Shown: in pieces, positions 14,439-20,245 of the stretch
How positions within the stretch are numbered: position 1 is the first letter of the stretch
How the letters are laid out: each line of letters begins with the position of its first letter
Source: a virus
Length of the DNA: 21,369 bases
Virus record (IMG/VR): IMGVR_UViG_3300032050_000944
Coordinates: 1 to 21,369 of that record
Strand: one strand, 5' to 3'
Translations under genes and position numbers: made by a program
Notes under the pieces: model-generated
Told to the model about the DNA's origin: nothing
Seen by the model: only the letters and a program-made list of their open reading frames with translations
Database searches by the model: none

Positions 14439-16184
14439 TTAAGCTACTGATAGTGATACTATTGTTATTTCCGATCCAGATGGAATTGGTGTCGAGAAAG
14501 TTAATGTTCTTGGGATTACATTGTCAATAGTGTAATTTGTTGATTTCTGATAAACTCCGTCAACGCAAACAAGATATGCTGTAGCAAGTATAGACAATCC
14601 ACCTGTAATTGCAAATACTGTTTGAATGCCATCTCCAGTATATGCCCATGCATTTCCAAAATTAGAAGGAGGAAGAACGCCTGTTGCCCCAGTAGCTCCA
14701 GTCGCACCAAAACCAGTTGCACCTTGAGGCCCAATTAATCCAGTGGCTCCATCTGGGCCAATAACTCCAGTTGCACCAGTTGTTCCAGCACCTGTTGCAC
14801 CAACTGGCCCTGTGCTTCCCGTGGCTCCCGTTGGGCCGTCAACTCCAGTTGCACCAGTTGTTCCAGCACCTGTTGCACCAACTGGCCCTGTGCTTCCAGT
14901 AGCTCCCGTTGGGCCTGTAGCACCTAGTCCTCCATCACCAGCAATGCCGATTTCCCAATCAGCAAAATTTCCACTGCCTTGGACTGTATCAACTTGAATT
15001 TTTACCCAAGAATTATTTACCTCAATAACATTTCCTTCAACCCAGTCATAAGGATATGCCGAGTTAGCTACTGCGCGAAGTCGAGTTCCGTATGTCCATC
15101 CAATAGGGGCATCTGGAGTATAGTAAAATTGCTTATATCCAGTATCAATGTCATGCGATGTAAAACTTTGACGAACAATGACCTGTGAAATTCCAGACGC
15201 ACCAGTTGAACCTTTAATTCCAGTTGCTCCAGCAATTCCATTCAATGATATAATTACAATTTGCGATCCTGATGGAATAGGTGACGACATTGTTAAGATT
15301 GCCCCGCTGATTGAGTAATTAACAGGGTCTTGAGTAACGCCATCAATGTTGACTGAATAAGCTAATGGGTTGTTTGTCGTATTCCCTGAAATATTAAATG
15401 TGGTATTATTGCTACCCGTATAAGCCCAACGAACACCACCAAACGGGCCTGCTGAACCTGCAACTCCTGTTGCGCCTTGAATTCCAGTTGCGCCAGTTGA
15501 TCCAGCACCAGTCGCGCCAGTTGCGCCCCTAATACCAGTTGCGCCAATAACTCCTGTTGCGCCAGTTGACCCAAGTCCAGTTGCTCCTTGAAGACCAGTT
15601 GATCCCGTTGCTCCAGATGCTCCAATATTTCCTTGAATTCCTGTTGCTCCAGTGCTTCCAACAGCGCCAGTGGCTCCAGTCGCACCAGCTCGGCTCGAAA
15701 GCTCAACAATAGTCAAAATTGAGCCTGCTGGGAGGAATGTATCAAGTGTTAAAACTCGCGGCAATGAAGTAGAAATAGTGTAACTAATGGGGTCTTGGAC
15801 AACACCATCAATATATGCCAAATATGCATTTCGATCTGGCTGATAAGCTCCAGTCAGAGTGAATGCAGATTGACCAGAACCAGTAAATCCCCAGCGTAAG
15901 AATGTTCCATATCCATCAAGTGAATTAGAAAACAAACGAAGCAAGTAGCAAAGCAATCCCTCGCCCTCTTCACGAGGAATGTCATCCACCTCTGTTGTGT
16001 TATTTGGATCACAAGGAATATCCCAAACTACGCGACCATTAACCACAGTCTTGTTAATCGTGCCATATAGAGCATAAACAAGATTAGAAATCAAAGAAGG
16101 AACGGACTCCGGTGAAACCTGTGGATATGGAGTGTCGGGGCAGCAAGTGCTGCTGTAAGTGGAATTATTGCAATTGCAGGACAT
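14439..16184 (-). CDS. Collagen-like tail fibre with three repeated beta domains, 581 aa
   Basis: Residues 1-97 are an N-terminal anchor-like part with four early cysteines (3, 5, 14, 15) and an acidic stretch. A beta domain follows three times (about 98-164, 252-316 and 512-581), each opening with W-G/A-F/Y-T-G and containing an IDGV/VDGV strand and a PxGSxxTIV-type end. Between copies are Gly-X-Y triplets rich in GAT (166-250, 317-332 and 415-504), as in collagen-like phage fibres. Residues 337-414 form a further domain, with a [13 protein letters not shown]-type core seen in many fibres. The triplets should form a trimeric stalk. No enzyme motif is present. The fibre probably acts in host binding together with the S74 fibre; its start has only an A/T leader. 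Confidence 0.9.
   Translation of the reverse strand: MSCNCNNSTYSSTCCPDTPYPQVSPESVPSLISNLVYALYGTINKTVVNGRVVWDIPCDPNNTTEVDDIPREEGEGLLCYLLRLFSNSLDGYGTFLRWGFTGSGQSAFTLTGAYQPDRNAYLAYIDGVVQDPISYTISTSLPRVLTLDTFLPAGSILTIVELSSRAGATGATGAVGSTGATGIQGNIGASGATGSTGLQGATGLGSTGATGVIGATGIRGATGATGAGSTGATGIQGATGVAGSAGPFGGVRWAYTGSNNTTFNISGNTTNNPLAYSVNIDGVTQDPVNYSISGAILTMSSPIPSGSQIVIISLNGIAGATGIKGSTGASGISQVIVRQSFTSHDIDTGYKQFYYTPDAPIGWTYGTRLRAVANSAYPYDWVEGNVIEVNNSWVKIQVDTVQGSGNFADWEIGIAGDGGLGATGPTGATGSTGPVGATGAGTTGATGVDGPTGATGSTGPVGATGAGTTGATGVIGPDGATGLIGPQGATGFGATGATGATGVLPPSNFGNAWAYTGDGIQTVFAITGGLSILATAYLVCVDGVYQKSTNYTIDNVIPRTLTFSTPIPSGSEITIVSLSVA
14673..14942 (-). repeat. C-terminal collagen-like (GAT-rich) segment
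   Basis: Residues about 415-504 of the collagen fibre consist of Gly-X-Y triplets broken by two-residue register shifts (GAG-TT-GAT, for example). It contains the 78-bp duplication listed separately. Confidence 0.85.
14763..14918 (-). repeat. 78-bp near-perfect tandem duplication in the collagen fibre
   Basis: Two adjacent copies of 78 bp (14763-14840 and 14841-14918) differ at only a few positions. Each encodes one 26-residue unit ([20 protein letters not shown] then GATGVD or GATGVI). The high identity compared with the diverged rest of the fibre points to a recent duplication or copy-number variation. 78 is a multiple of three, so changes in copy number keep frame. Confidence 0.85.
15435..15689 (-). 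repeat. N-terminal collagen-like (GAT-rich) segment
   Basis: Residues about 166-250 of the fibre are Gly-X-Y triplets rich in GAT, GST and GIQ. Phase breaks occur at GLG-ST-GAT and GAG-ST-GAT, matching the interruption type in the second collagen segment. Confidence 0.85.
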
Positions 16185-16229
16185 AATTTTCGTTGATTTA
16201 ATTGTTTGAAATTACTTTGTCAAAACATA
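16185..16229 (-). promoter_or_regulatory. Candidate sigma-70-type promoter before the collagen fibre
   Basis: In the 45-bp gap, the minus strand has an exact TTGACA (16218-16223), a 16-base spacer and TTAAAT (16196-16201), which matches four of six bases of TATAAT. Transcription would begin only about five bases before the ATG, leaving almost no leader. That makes the call weak unless the mRNA is leaderless. If real, it would be an internal promoter for the fibre genes. Confidence 0.3.
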
Positions 16230-16502
16230 TCAAGAAATTTGTTCCATTTCTTCGTAACTTTCCGCCAGAAGCGTCCCCATATCTTCGACTGCTTCTTCCT
16301 CAAGGTCGGGAAACCTCGCATGAAGCAATTCATGGCATAGAACATTTAACATTGACCTTTCGCATTTTGGATTGATGAAAATAGTTCTACTTGAGTAGTC
16401 ACAAATTCCATCATTATCGACTCCGTTTGTTTTTCCTGCGTGACCCAATCGTATCTTCCATGACTTTCCGTTGATTGTCTTTTTGATTATTTTCTTTTTC
16501 AT
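16230..16502 (-). CDS. Small zinc metalloprotease-like protein (HELLH), 90 aa
   Basis: The product has HELLH at residues 57-61, followed by ARFPDLEEEAVE (62-73). His57 and His61 would bind zinc, Glu58 would be catalytic, and a following Glu could be the third ligand, as in gluzincin-like or SprT-like folds. The N-terminal half has the SWKIRLGHAG (14-23) and ICDYSSRTIFINP strands that lead into the active-site helix. The ATG at 16500-16502 is needed to keep the first strand, so I accept an 89-bp overlap with the upstream gene in another frame. The protein is far shorter than most metalloproteases but matches small phage and bacterial versions. The substrate is unknown; virion-protein processing or peptide digestion are possible roles. 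Confidence 0.82.
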   Translation of the reverse strand: MKKKIIKKTINGKSWKIRLGHAGKTNGVDNDGICDYSSRTIFINPKCERSMLNVLCHELLHARFPDLEEEAVEDMGTLLAESYEEMEQIS

Positions 16503-16725
16503 GGAATTTGTAGTGAGGAATCCTCATTATGCGATCTCTTTTAATCAAGAACTTCTTCTCTGTAACATATCCAAGTTCTTTTCCAGTTTTGATTTTCTTC
16601 TGGACATTACTGATAGTCACACTCCACATTTTTGTTAATTCAATAGCGGAATACCAACCATCAGGAATTACATCCAATGGCATAGATTCTTGCTGTATGA
16701 TTTTTAGGAAATCATTCGGCGTCAT
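16414..16725 (-). CDS. Probable DNA-binding (HTH-like) protein, 103 aa
   Basis: I place the start at ATG 16723-16725 (MTPNDF). It has an SD (GGAGG, 16731-16735) five bases away and overlaps the upstream stop as ATGA. The frame could also begin at a TTG, 16735-16737, which has no SD. Residues about 20-60 (WYSAIELTKMWSVTISNVQK followed by KIKTGKELGYV) look like a helix-turn-helix of the kind that follows an IPDGWYS lead-in. The rest to residue 103 is basic and low in complexity (KENNQKDNQRKV, RRKNKRSR). It may regulate or bind phage DNA or RNA. The last 29 codons overlap the zinc-protease gene and may be constrained by it. Confidence 0.72.
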   Translation of the reverse strand: MTPNDFLKIIQQESMPLDVIPDGWYSAIELTKMWSVTISNVQKKIKTGKELGYVTEKKFLIKRDRIMRIPHYKFHEKENNQKDNQRKVMEDTIGSRRKNKRSR

Positions 16726-17468
16726 GGCAACCTCCAAGGCTGATTTGCCTCACGGGTTGTAATGTGAATGCAAGATTGCTTTAGTTCCTCGCAATACTCA
16801 CCCCACAAGAAGCCCTGCTGCCATGCAAGCGTAGCCCTGCGCCCTTTTGCATAGTCCATTGCTGACCTATTTGTGAGGGAGCCAATGTTGTATCCAGTTC
16901 CGCCAACTAGATTGCGACCTGATTGCATAGAAACCTTGTGCGTGTGACCAAATACAATTTTACGCCTTGTGCTATTGCAGAATGCTTCAGCCGTATCACG
17001 AGCAGCCATTTCATTGAACAATACTCCGTGCTGAAATCCAATGTCTGCGATGTCAAACATCTGAAAAACTCCATCCCAAGGAATAAGCGGAGCGCGAAGT
17101 TTTTTGCAACACTCGCTAATCGCTTCAACGATCTTGTATGCGGCATGAGCTACAACAGCATTATTACTTGCTTGCAGCCTCCATGCGCGGTCTTCGTGAT
17201 TTCCACAAAGCACAATATTTGCTTTCAGCATCTTTAGGTGCATCAAGCCTGTATCAATGTCTGGGATAAGCGGCTCTGCTTCACTTGAACCTTTTGCTCC
17301 AGCCATTAGGGCTGTTAGGTCCACGAAGTCTCCTAGATGAATTGTGGTATGCGGTTTGAAGTCACTTTGGAAATTTAAAACACTATTGAGTGCTTCCTTG
17401 TCACAATATTTTGCATGGGAGCAAGACACAGCTAGTATCCGCTTCCACTTATGATTTATGTTTGCCAT
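16722..17468 (-). CDS. Calcineurin-like metallophosphoesterase
   Basis: The 248-residue product has the metallophosphoesterase motifs in order: HLGDFVD (44-50, motif II GDxxD), CGNHED (88-93, motif III GNHD/E), a later FQHG (145-148) and FGHTHK (173-178, motif V GHTH). The first motif, normally DxH, is SCSH (15-18) with Cys at 16 in place of Asp, a change that would affect metal binding. The fold cleaves phosphomonoesters or phosphodiesters using two metals. Phage versions are variously nucleases or nucleotide phosphatases, and the substrate cannot be told. It directly follows the endolysin stop and ends with an ATGA overlap to the next gene. Confidence 0.87.
   Translation of the reverse strand: MANINHKWKRILAVSCSHAKYCDKEALNSVLNFQSDFKPHTTIHLGDFVDLTALMAGAKGSSEAEPLIPDIDTGLMHLKMLKANIVLCGNHEDRAWRLQASNNAVVAHAAYKIVEAISECCKKLRAPLIPWDGVFQMFDIADIGFQHGVLFNEMAARDTAEAFCNSTRRKIVFGHTHKVSMQSGRNLVGGTGYNIGSLTNRSAMDYAKGRRATLAWQQGFLWGEYCEELKQSCIHITTREANQPWRLP
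16731..16735 (-). promoter_or_regulatory. Strong Shine-Dalgarno deciding the HTH-gene start
   Basis: GGAGG on the minus strand, five bases before ATG 16723-16725. It favours this start over the in-frame TTG twelve bases upstream. Confidence 0.7.
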
Positions 17469-17993
17469 TTATTTATTGATGGAGCCGCTTGGATTAATAC
17501 GAATTAAATCTTTTACAAGAGTTTTTTTTCTTATTTTTCTCCAAACGCCATCACCAGACTCTGAATCTCGCTCGCCTTTCCCATTCGTATTTCCCTCTAG
17601 TGTTTCTATCCAGATTCCATTGTCACTGACAACAAAACCAACATGAGAGAAATCAAATGTCACAATATCTCCAAGTTTTGCTTTATCTTTTTCAGTGAAA
17701 ATACGAGTAGTATTTGGACGCTTTTTTGCCCATGCAGTTAAGCCATAAGCAAGCGCAGTTTTTGGTCGCCACTCTTCGGGAGTTCTGTTTTTCAGATTGA
17801 GCCATTTAACAACTTGAGAGTCTTCAAGCCATTCCTTGATGCACCAATCCGTAAAAGCGGCACACCAAGGCCAAGCACCCGGAGCAAGGTCTGTTGCGGT
17901 TTGATATTCACGGATTTTATCTCCGCGATTATTGCCGCCAATTTCTCTAACGCCAACTTGCGATTCCGCAATGGCAATTAGTTTTTCTAACAT
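17469..17993 (-). CDS. Endolysin, CHAP/NlpC-P60-like peptidase
   Basis: The 174-residue product has a papain-like cell-wall peptidase layout. WPWCAAF (41-47) supplies the probable nucleophile Cys44, and DFSHVGFVV (114-122) the His117. Near TLEGNTN (131-137) lie the third polar residue and the conserved GN signature of this lysozyme-like group. It has no signal peptide or obvious membrane anchor, so it would rely on the nearby holins to reach the cell wall and cut peptide or amide bonds in peptidoglycan. The ATG follows the stop of the 58-residue holin-like gene directly, and the gene lies in a block of membrane and lysis genes, which supports the call. No wall-binding domain is visible. Confidence 0.87.
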   Translation of the reverse strand: MLEKLIAIAESQVGVREIGGNNRGDKIREYQTATDLAPGAWPWCAAFTDWCIKEWLEDSQVVKWLNLKNRTPEEWRPKTALAYGLTAWAKKRPNTTRIFTEKDKAKLGDIVTFDFSHVGFVVSDNGIWIETLEGNTNGKGERDSESGDGVWRKIRKKTLVKDLIRINPSGSINK

Positions 17994-18170
17994 TTATTTT
18001 TTATCTTTTCGGATGATATTGATGAGTCCAACGAGGCTCAATCCAGCCGCAAGAATGCCTTCCTGCATCGAAGGATCAAGTTTTACGCCGAGAGCAGTCG
18101 CTACCAAAATCAAACCACGCCATGTGCTATTCTCGCTGAGTCGTTCAAGAACTGTATTTACGATTTTCAT
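17994..18170 (-). CDS. Second holin-like membrane protein, 58 aa
   Basis: This is a 58-residue frame from ATG 18168-18170 to TAA at 17994-17996. The first 20 residues are charged (MKIVNTVLERLSENSTWRGL). A hydrophobic stretch follows (ILVATALGVKLDP...EGILAAGLSLVGLINII), ending in RKDKK. It could form one or two membrane helices, and the positive tail suits a cytoplasmic end. The STWRGL-to-ALGVxLDPxxxxGI pattern resembles small phage holin-like proteins. Its stop is followed at once by the endolysin ATG, strong evidence for a lysis role. Whether it is the holin, an antiholin or an accessory protein is undecided. Confidence 0.75.
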   Translation of the reverse strand: MKIVNTVLERLSENSTWRGLILVATALGVKLDPSMQEGILAAGLSLVGLINIIRKDKK

Positions 18171-18171
18171 A

Positions 18172-18402
18172 TTATTTGTCTTTTATTGTTTTTGAGAAGT
18201 GTTCCCAAGCATACATCACACTTGGGTCTTCTTTGGGTTTATCTTCTTTTGGTTTATCTGGGTCGATGTATGGAATGTAGGATACTGCCAGCTTTAATTG
18301 AACTGAACCGAGCTTACCTTGATTCTGTCCTGCTGGCGGTATTGGAATATTGACGCATGAATTAAGCGCAAACGCAAGCAGAATTATTCCAAGCGATTTC
18401 AC
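18172..18402 (-). CDS. Small lipoprotein in the lysis block (possible spanin or exclusion protein)
   Basis: The 76-residue product starts with GTG (18400-18402), which overlaps the TGA of the holin gene as GTGA. Residues 4-15 are hydrophobic and end in the lipobox LNSC (13-16), so Cys16 would be lipid-modified and the remaining 61 residues face the periplasm. The absence of Asp at the next position fits outer-membrane sorting. The mature part contains a Lys/Pro/Glu/Asp-rich repeat (DKPKEDKPKED, about 48-58). Its placement between two holin-like genes fits an outer-membrane spanin subunit or a superinfection-exclusion lipoprotein. No inner-membrane spanin partner was found. Confidence 0.72.
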   Translation of the reverse strand: MKSLGIILLAFALNSCVNIPIPPAGQNQGKLGSVQLKLAVSYIPYIDPDKPKEDKPKEDPSVMYAWEHFSKTIKDK

Positions 18403-18599
18403 TTGTCTTTATCCTTATCTTTCTTGAAACGAGCAAGCATTATGTAGATAGACACCCATGCGGCAGCAATCGCACTCAGAGAGGCTAAGATACGGAACCA
18501 AATGTCAAGTTCTGGGAGCATAGATACTGCAACTGCAAGCACGCTATAGATCGTGCCAGCATACCCCGTTCCATGTGAAAATCCGCTATCTGAGTTCAT
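18399..18599 (-). CDS. Holin-like protein with two membrane segments
   Basis: The 66-residue product has a short polar N-terminus, then two hydrophobic segments (about 13-28, TIYSVLAVAVSMLPEL region; and about 35-56, ILASLSAIAAAWVSIYIMLA). It ends in a basic/acidic tail (RFKKDKDKDK). Size, two segments, charged tail and position before lipoprotein, second holin-like and endolysin genes match a phage holin that permeabilises the inner membrane at the end of infection. It follows the esterase-like gene by two bases, with only an A/T leader and no SD. Confidence 0.8.
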   Translation of the reverse strand: MNSDSGFSHGTGYAGTIYSVLAVAVSMLPELDIWFRILASLSAIAAAWVSIYIMLARFKKDKDKDK

Positions 18600-18601
18600 T
18601 G

Positions 18602-20065
18602 TTAATTTAGTTTATTAGGAATTACTGCATTGAATCTTGTTGAGGTAACAACTCCATTTGTATAGATGATATTTGCATAAGCAAAGAGATATTTAGCATT
18701 ATCCGCTACTGGCATTGAGCCAATCCAAGTGCGCCCGTCATTCGTCGTTGTTACGCTAGACCAAACACGGCTAACATTGAATGGCTCCACTTCAGCTTTC
18801 CAGAACTCAACAGAAGAAATTGGAAGCGTTGTATCTGGCTGGACATTGAATTGGCAAGTCCCAGACACCTTGGACAACCACGAACTAGGACGCTTCGGCC
18901 AAGTAATAGCAGAACCAAGAACATACTTGTTAAGCCACAGAAGTTCGTTGCCTACATTTATAGATACATTGTGTCCTTTGTTCGCGTCATGCGAGAAATC
19001 CCAAGGAACTCCAGCGGGTATCTTATCGAAAGTATCGTCCACCCTGTCGTGTCCTCCATGATGATCTGCTGATCCATTGATAAGCAGCATTGGAACTTTG
19101 GCATACTTTGCCATTGCTTCGGAGGTTGGTGCATTCAGATAGATTTTCTCACCAGACAACCAAGCTGGATATGATGTAGCTGGTATTTGATATTTCCAAA
19201 GAAGTTTGTCCCTATAATATGTAGTCCACCCGTTTCCGAAATATGCTACGATAGCTTTCATCCGAGGCTCCATAGCCATATTCCACGCAATCGTCCCTCC
19301 GTAGCTATGCCCACGCATTCCGATTTGATTAACATTGATCTCTGGCTGGGTAACAAGAAACTCAAAAGCCCTACGCATTACTGAATGCCACAGGTATTCA
19401 CTTGTCTGCCGAGGATCGGAAATCTGGCTTCCATCTTGCAATGTCGTATTGATTTGGTATCCGCCCTGCGATGTAAGATGCCTTCCATATGCTAACGCAT
19501 TCGGATAATCCGTGCATGGCGATCCATCATCTTTTTGACCCGCATAATCAAACCCAAATGTAGCCCATCCCGCAGTGTTGTATGATGGAAACTCTTGCGG
19601 TCCTTGCTGCCATCCAGATGCAGTAAATAGACATGGGAATCCTCCTACTGGTGGAGTGCTGGTTGGAACACGATAGATGATGTAGATATTAAATGTCAGT
19701 CCAGCAAATGTAATGTCTATGTAAATTTGCCGCCTGCGAACCCCTCCAGCAGTAGTGTCAGAAATTATTGTCGGGTTGAATGGCCCGTTGCCAGCAGCGG
19801 TAGGATCGAATTGTGCAAAGGCTCCACTCCATAGCGATCCAGCGTTTGCAATAAGATTGGTATTGTTTGTCTTAATCCAAGCTCCGTCTTTGCGGTAGGC
19901 ATACGAGCCATAGACTGGAGTTGTGTTTGGAACAGTCATTCCATTCCCATCTGGGCAATAAATAAATTCTCCATTGCTCGCAGAAACAGGAAGTCGATCA
20001 GTTGCGTATTGTGCAATATCTGATGTTACCGGGGAAAGAGAAGATGTTCCGAATTTAATTGGCAT
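18602..20065 (-). CDS. Virion-type alpha/beta-hydrolase esterase
   Basis: The 487-residue product has an N-terminal part (1-110) of short strands with no signal peptide, which could anchor it to the tail. An alpha/beta-hydrolase domain follows. The nucleophile elbow is GHSYGG (252-257) with Ser254, the acid is probably Asp334 in NGSADHH, and the His is probably His365 in NKGHN. Between them lie a DYAG element (173-176) and a YLWHSVMRRAFEFL helix (224-237). From about 395 onward is a beta-rich C-terminal domain. The layout resembles acetyl-xylan-esterase or dienelactone-type hydrolases, suggesting removal of acyl groups from host polysaccharide at adsorption. The substrate and the exact acid and His are inference. 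Confidence 0.85.
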   Translation of the reverse strand: MPIKFGTSSLSPVTSDIAQYATDRLPVSASNGEFIYCPDGNGMTVPNTTPVYGSYAYRKDGAWIKTNNTNLIANAGSLWSGAFAQFDPTAAGNGPFNPTIISDTTAGGVRRRQIYIDITFAGLTFNIYIIYRVPTSTPPVGGFPCLFTASGWQQGPQEFPSYNTAGWATFGFDYAGQKDDGSPCTDYPNALAYGRHLTSQGGYQINTTLQDGSQISDPRQTSEYLWHSVMRRAFEFLVTQPEINVNQIGMRGHSYGGTIAWNMAMEPRMKAIVAYFGNGWTTYYRDKLLWKYQIPATSYPAWLSGEKIYLNAPTSEAMAKYAKVPMLLINGSADHHGGHDRVDDTFDKIPAGVPWDFSHDANKGHNVSINVGNELLWLNKYVLGSAITWPKRPSSWLSKVSGTCQFNVQPDTTLPISSVEFWKAEVEPFNVSRVWSSVTTTNDGRTWIGSMPVADNAKYLFAYANIIYTNGVVTSTRFNAVIPNKLN

Positions 20066-20241
20066 TACTTCAATTTCGTTTCAGCTTCTTCTTTAGAATT
20101 AAACCATTTCCATCCATCTACTGGATATGTGTGCGAATCTTTTTCTTCGCGCAGAAGAGTGAAATTCTGATTGTAAACGCCATTTGGAGCGAACAGAAGT
20201 TCTTCTCCATCCAATTTGTAGAATCCAGATGTGTCTTCCAT
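20065..20241 (-). CDS. Small conserved-looking phage protein, 58 aa
   Basis: Frame from ATG 20239-20241 to TAA 20065-20067; the TAA overlaps the ATG of the esterase gene by one base. The product is compact and polar, with a DGEELLFAPNGVYNQNF strand region and a C-terminal YPVDGWKWFNSKEEAETKL motif. A Gly-Trp...Trp-Phe...Glu-Glu-Ala ending like this occurs in small phage proteins near fibre genes, and a fibre chaperone or assembly role would fit the position between the LRR fibre and the esterase. I recognise no family with confidence. Confidence 0.72.
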   Translation of the reverse strand: MEDTSGFYKLDGEELLFAPNGVYNQNFTLLREEKDSHTYPVDGWKWFNSKEEAETKLK

Positions 20242-20245
20242 AAGA

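Noticed and set aside
14743-14997. Plus-strand Pro/Val/Ala repeat protein
   Set aside because: It is the reverse reading of the Gly-X-Y repeats of the collagen fibre; the repeat pattern is inherited from the minus-strand gene.
14439-16184. Diversity-generating retroelement target in the collagen fibre or LRR gene
   Set aside because: No reverse transcriptase, no template repeat and no adenine-directed variable repeat pair is visible in the window.
16726-16737. TTG start at 16735-16737 for the HTH-like gene
   Set aside because: It has no SD, while ATG 16723-16725 has GGAGG at five bases and an ATGA overlap.
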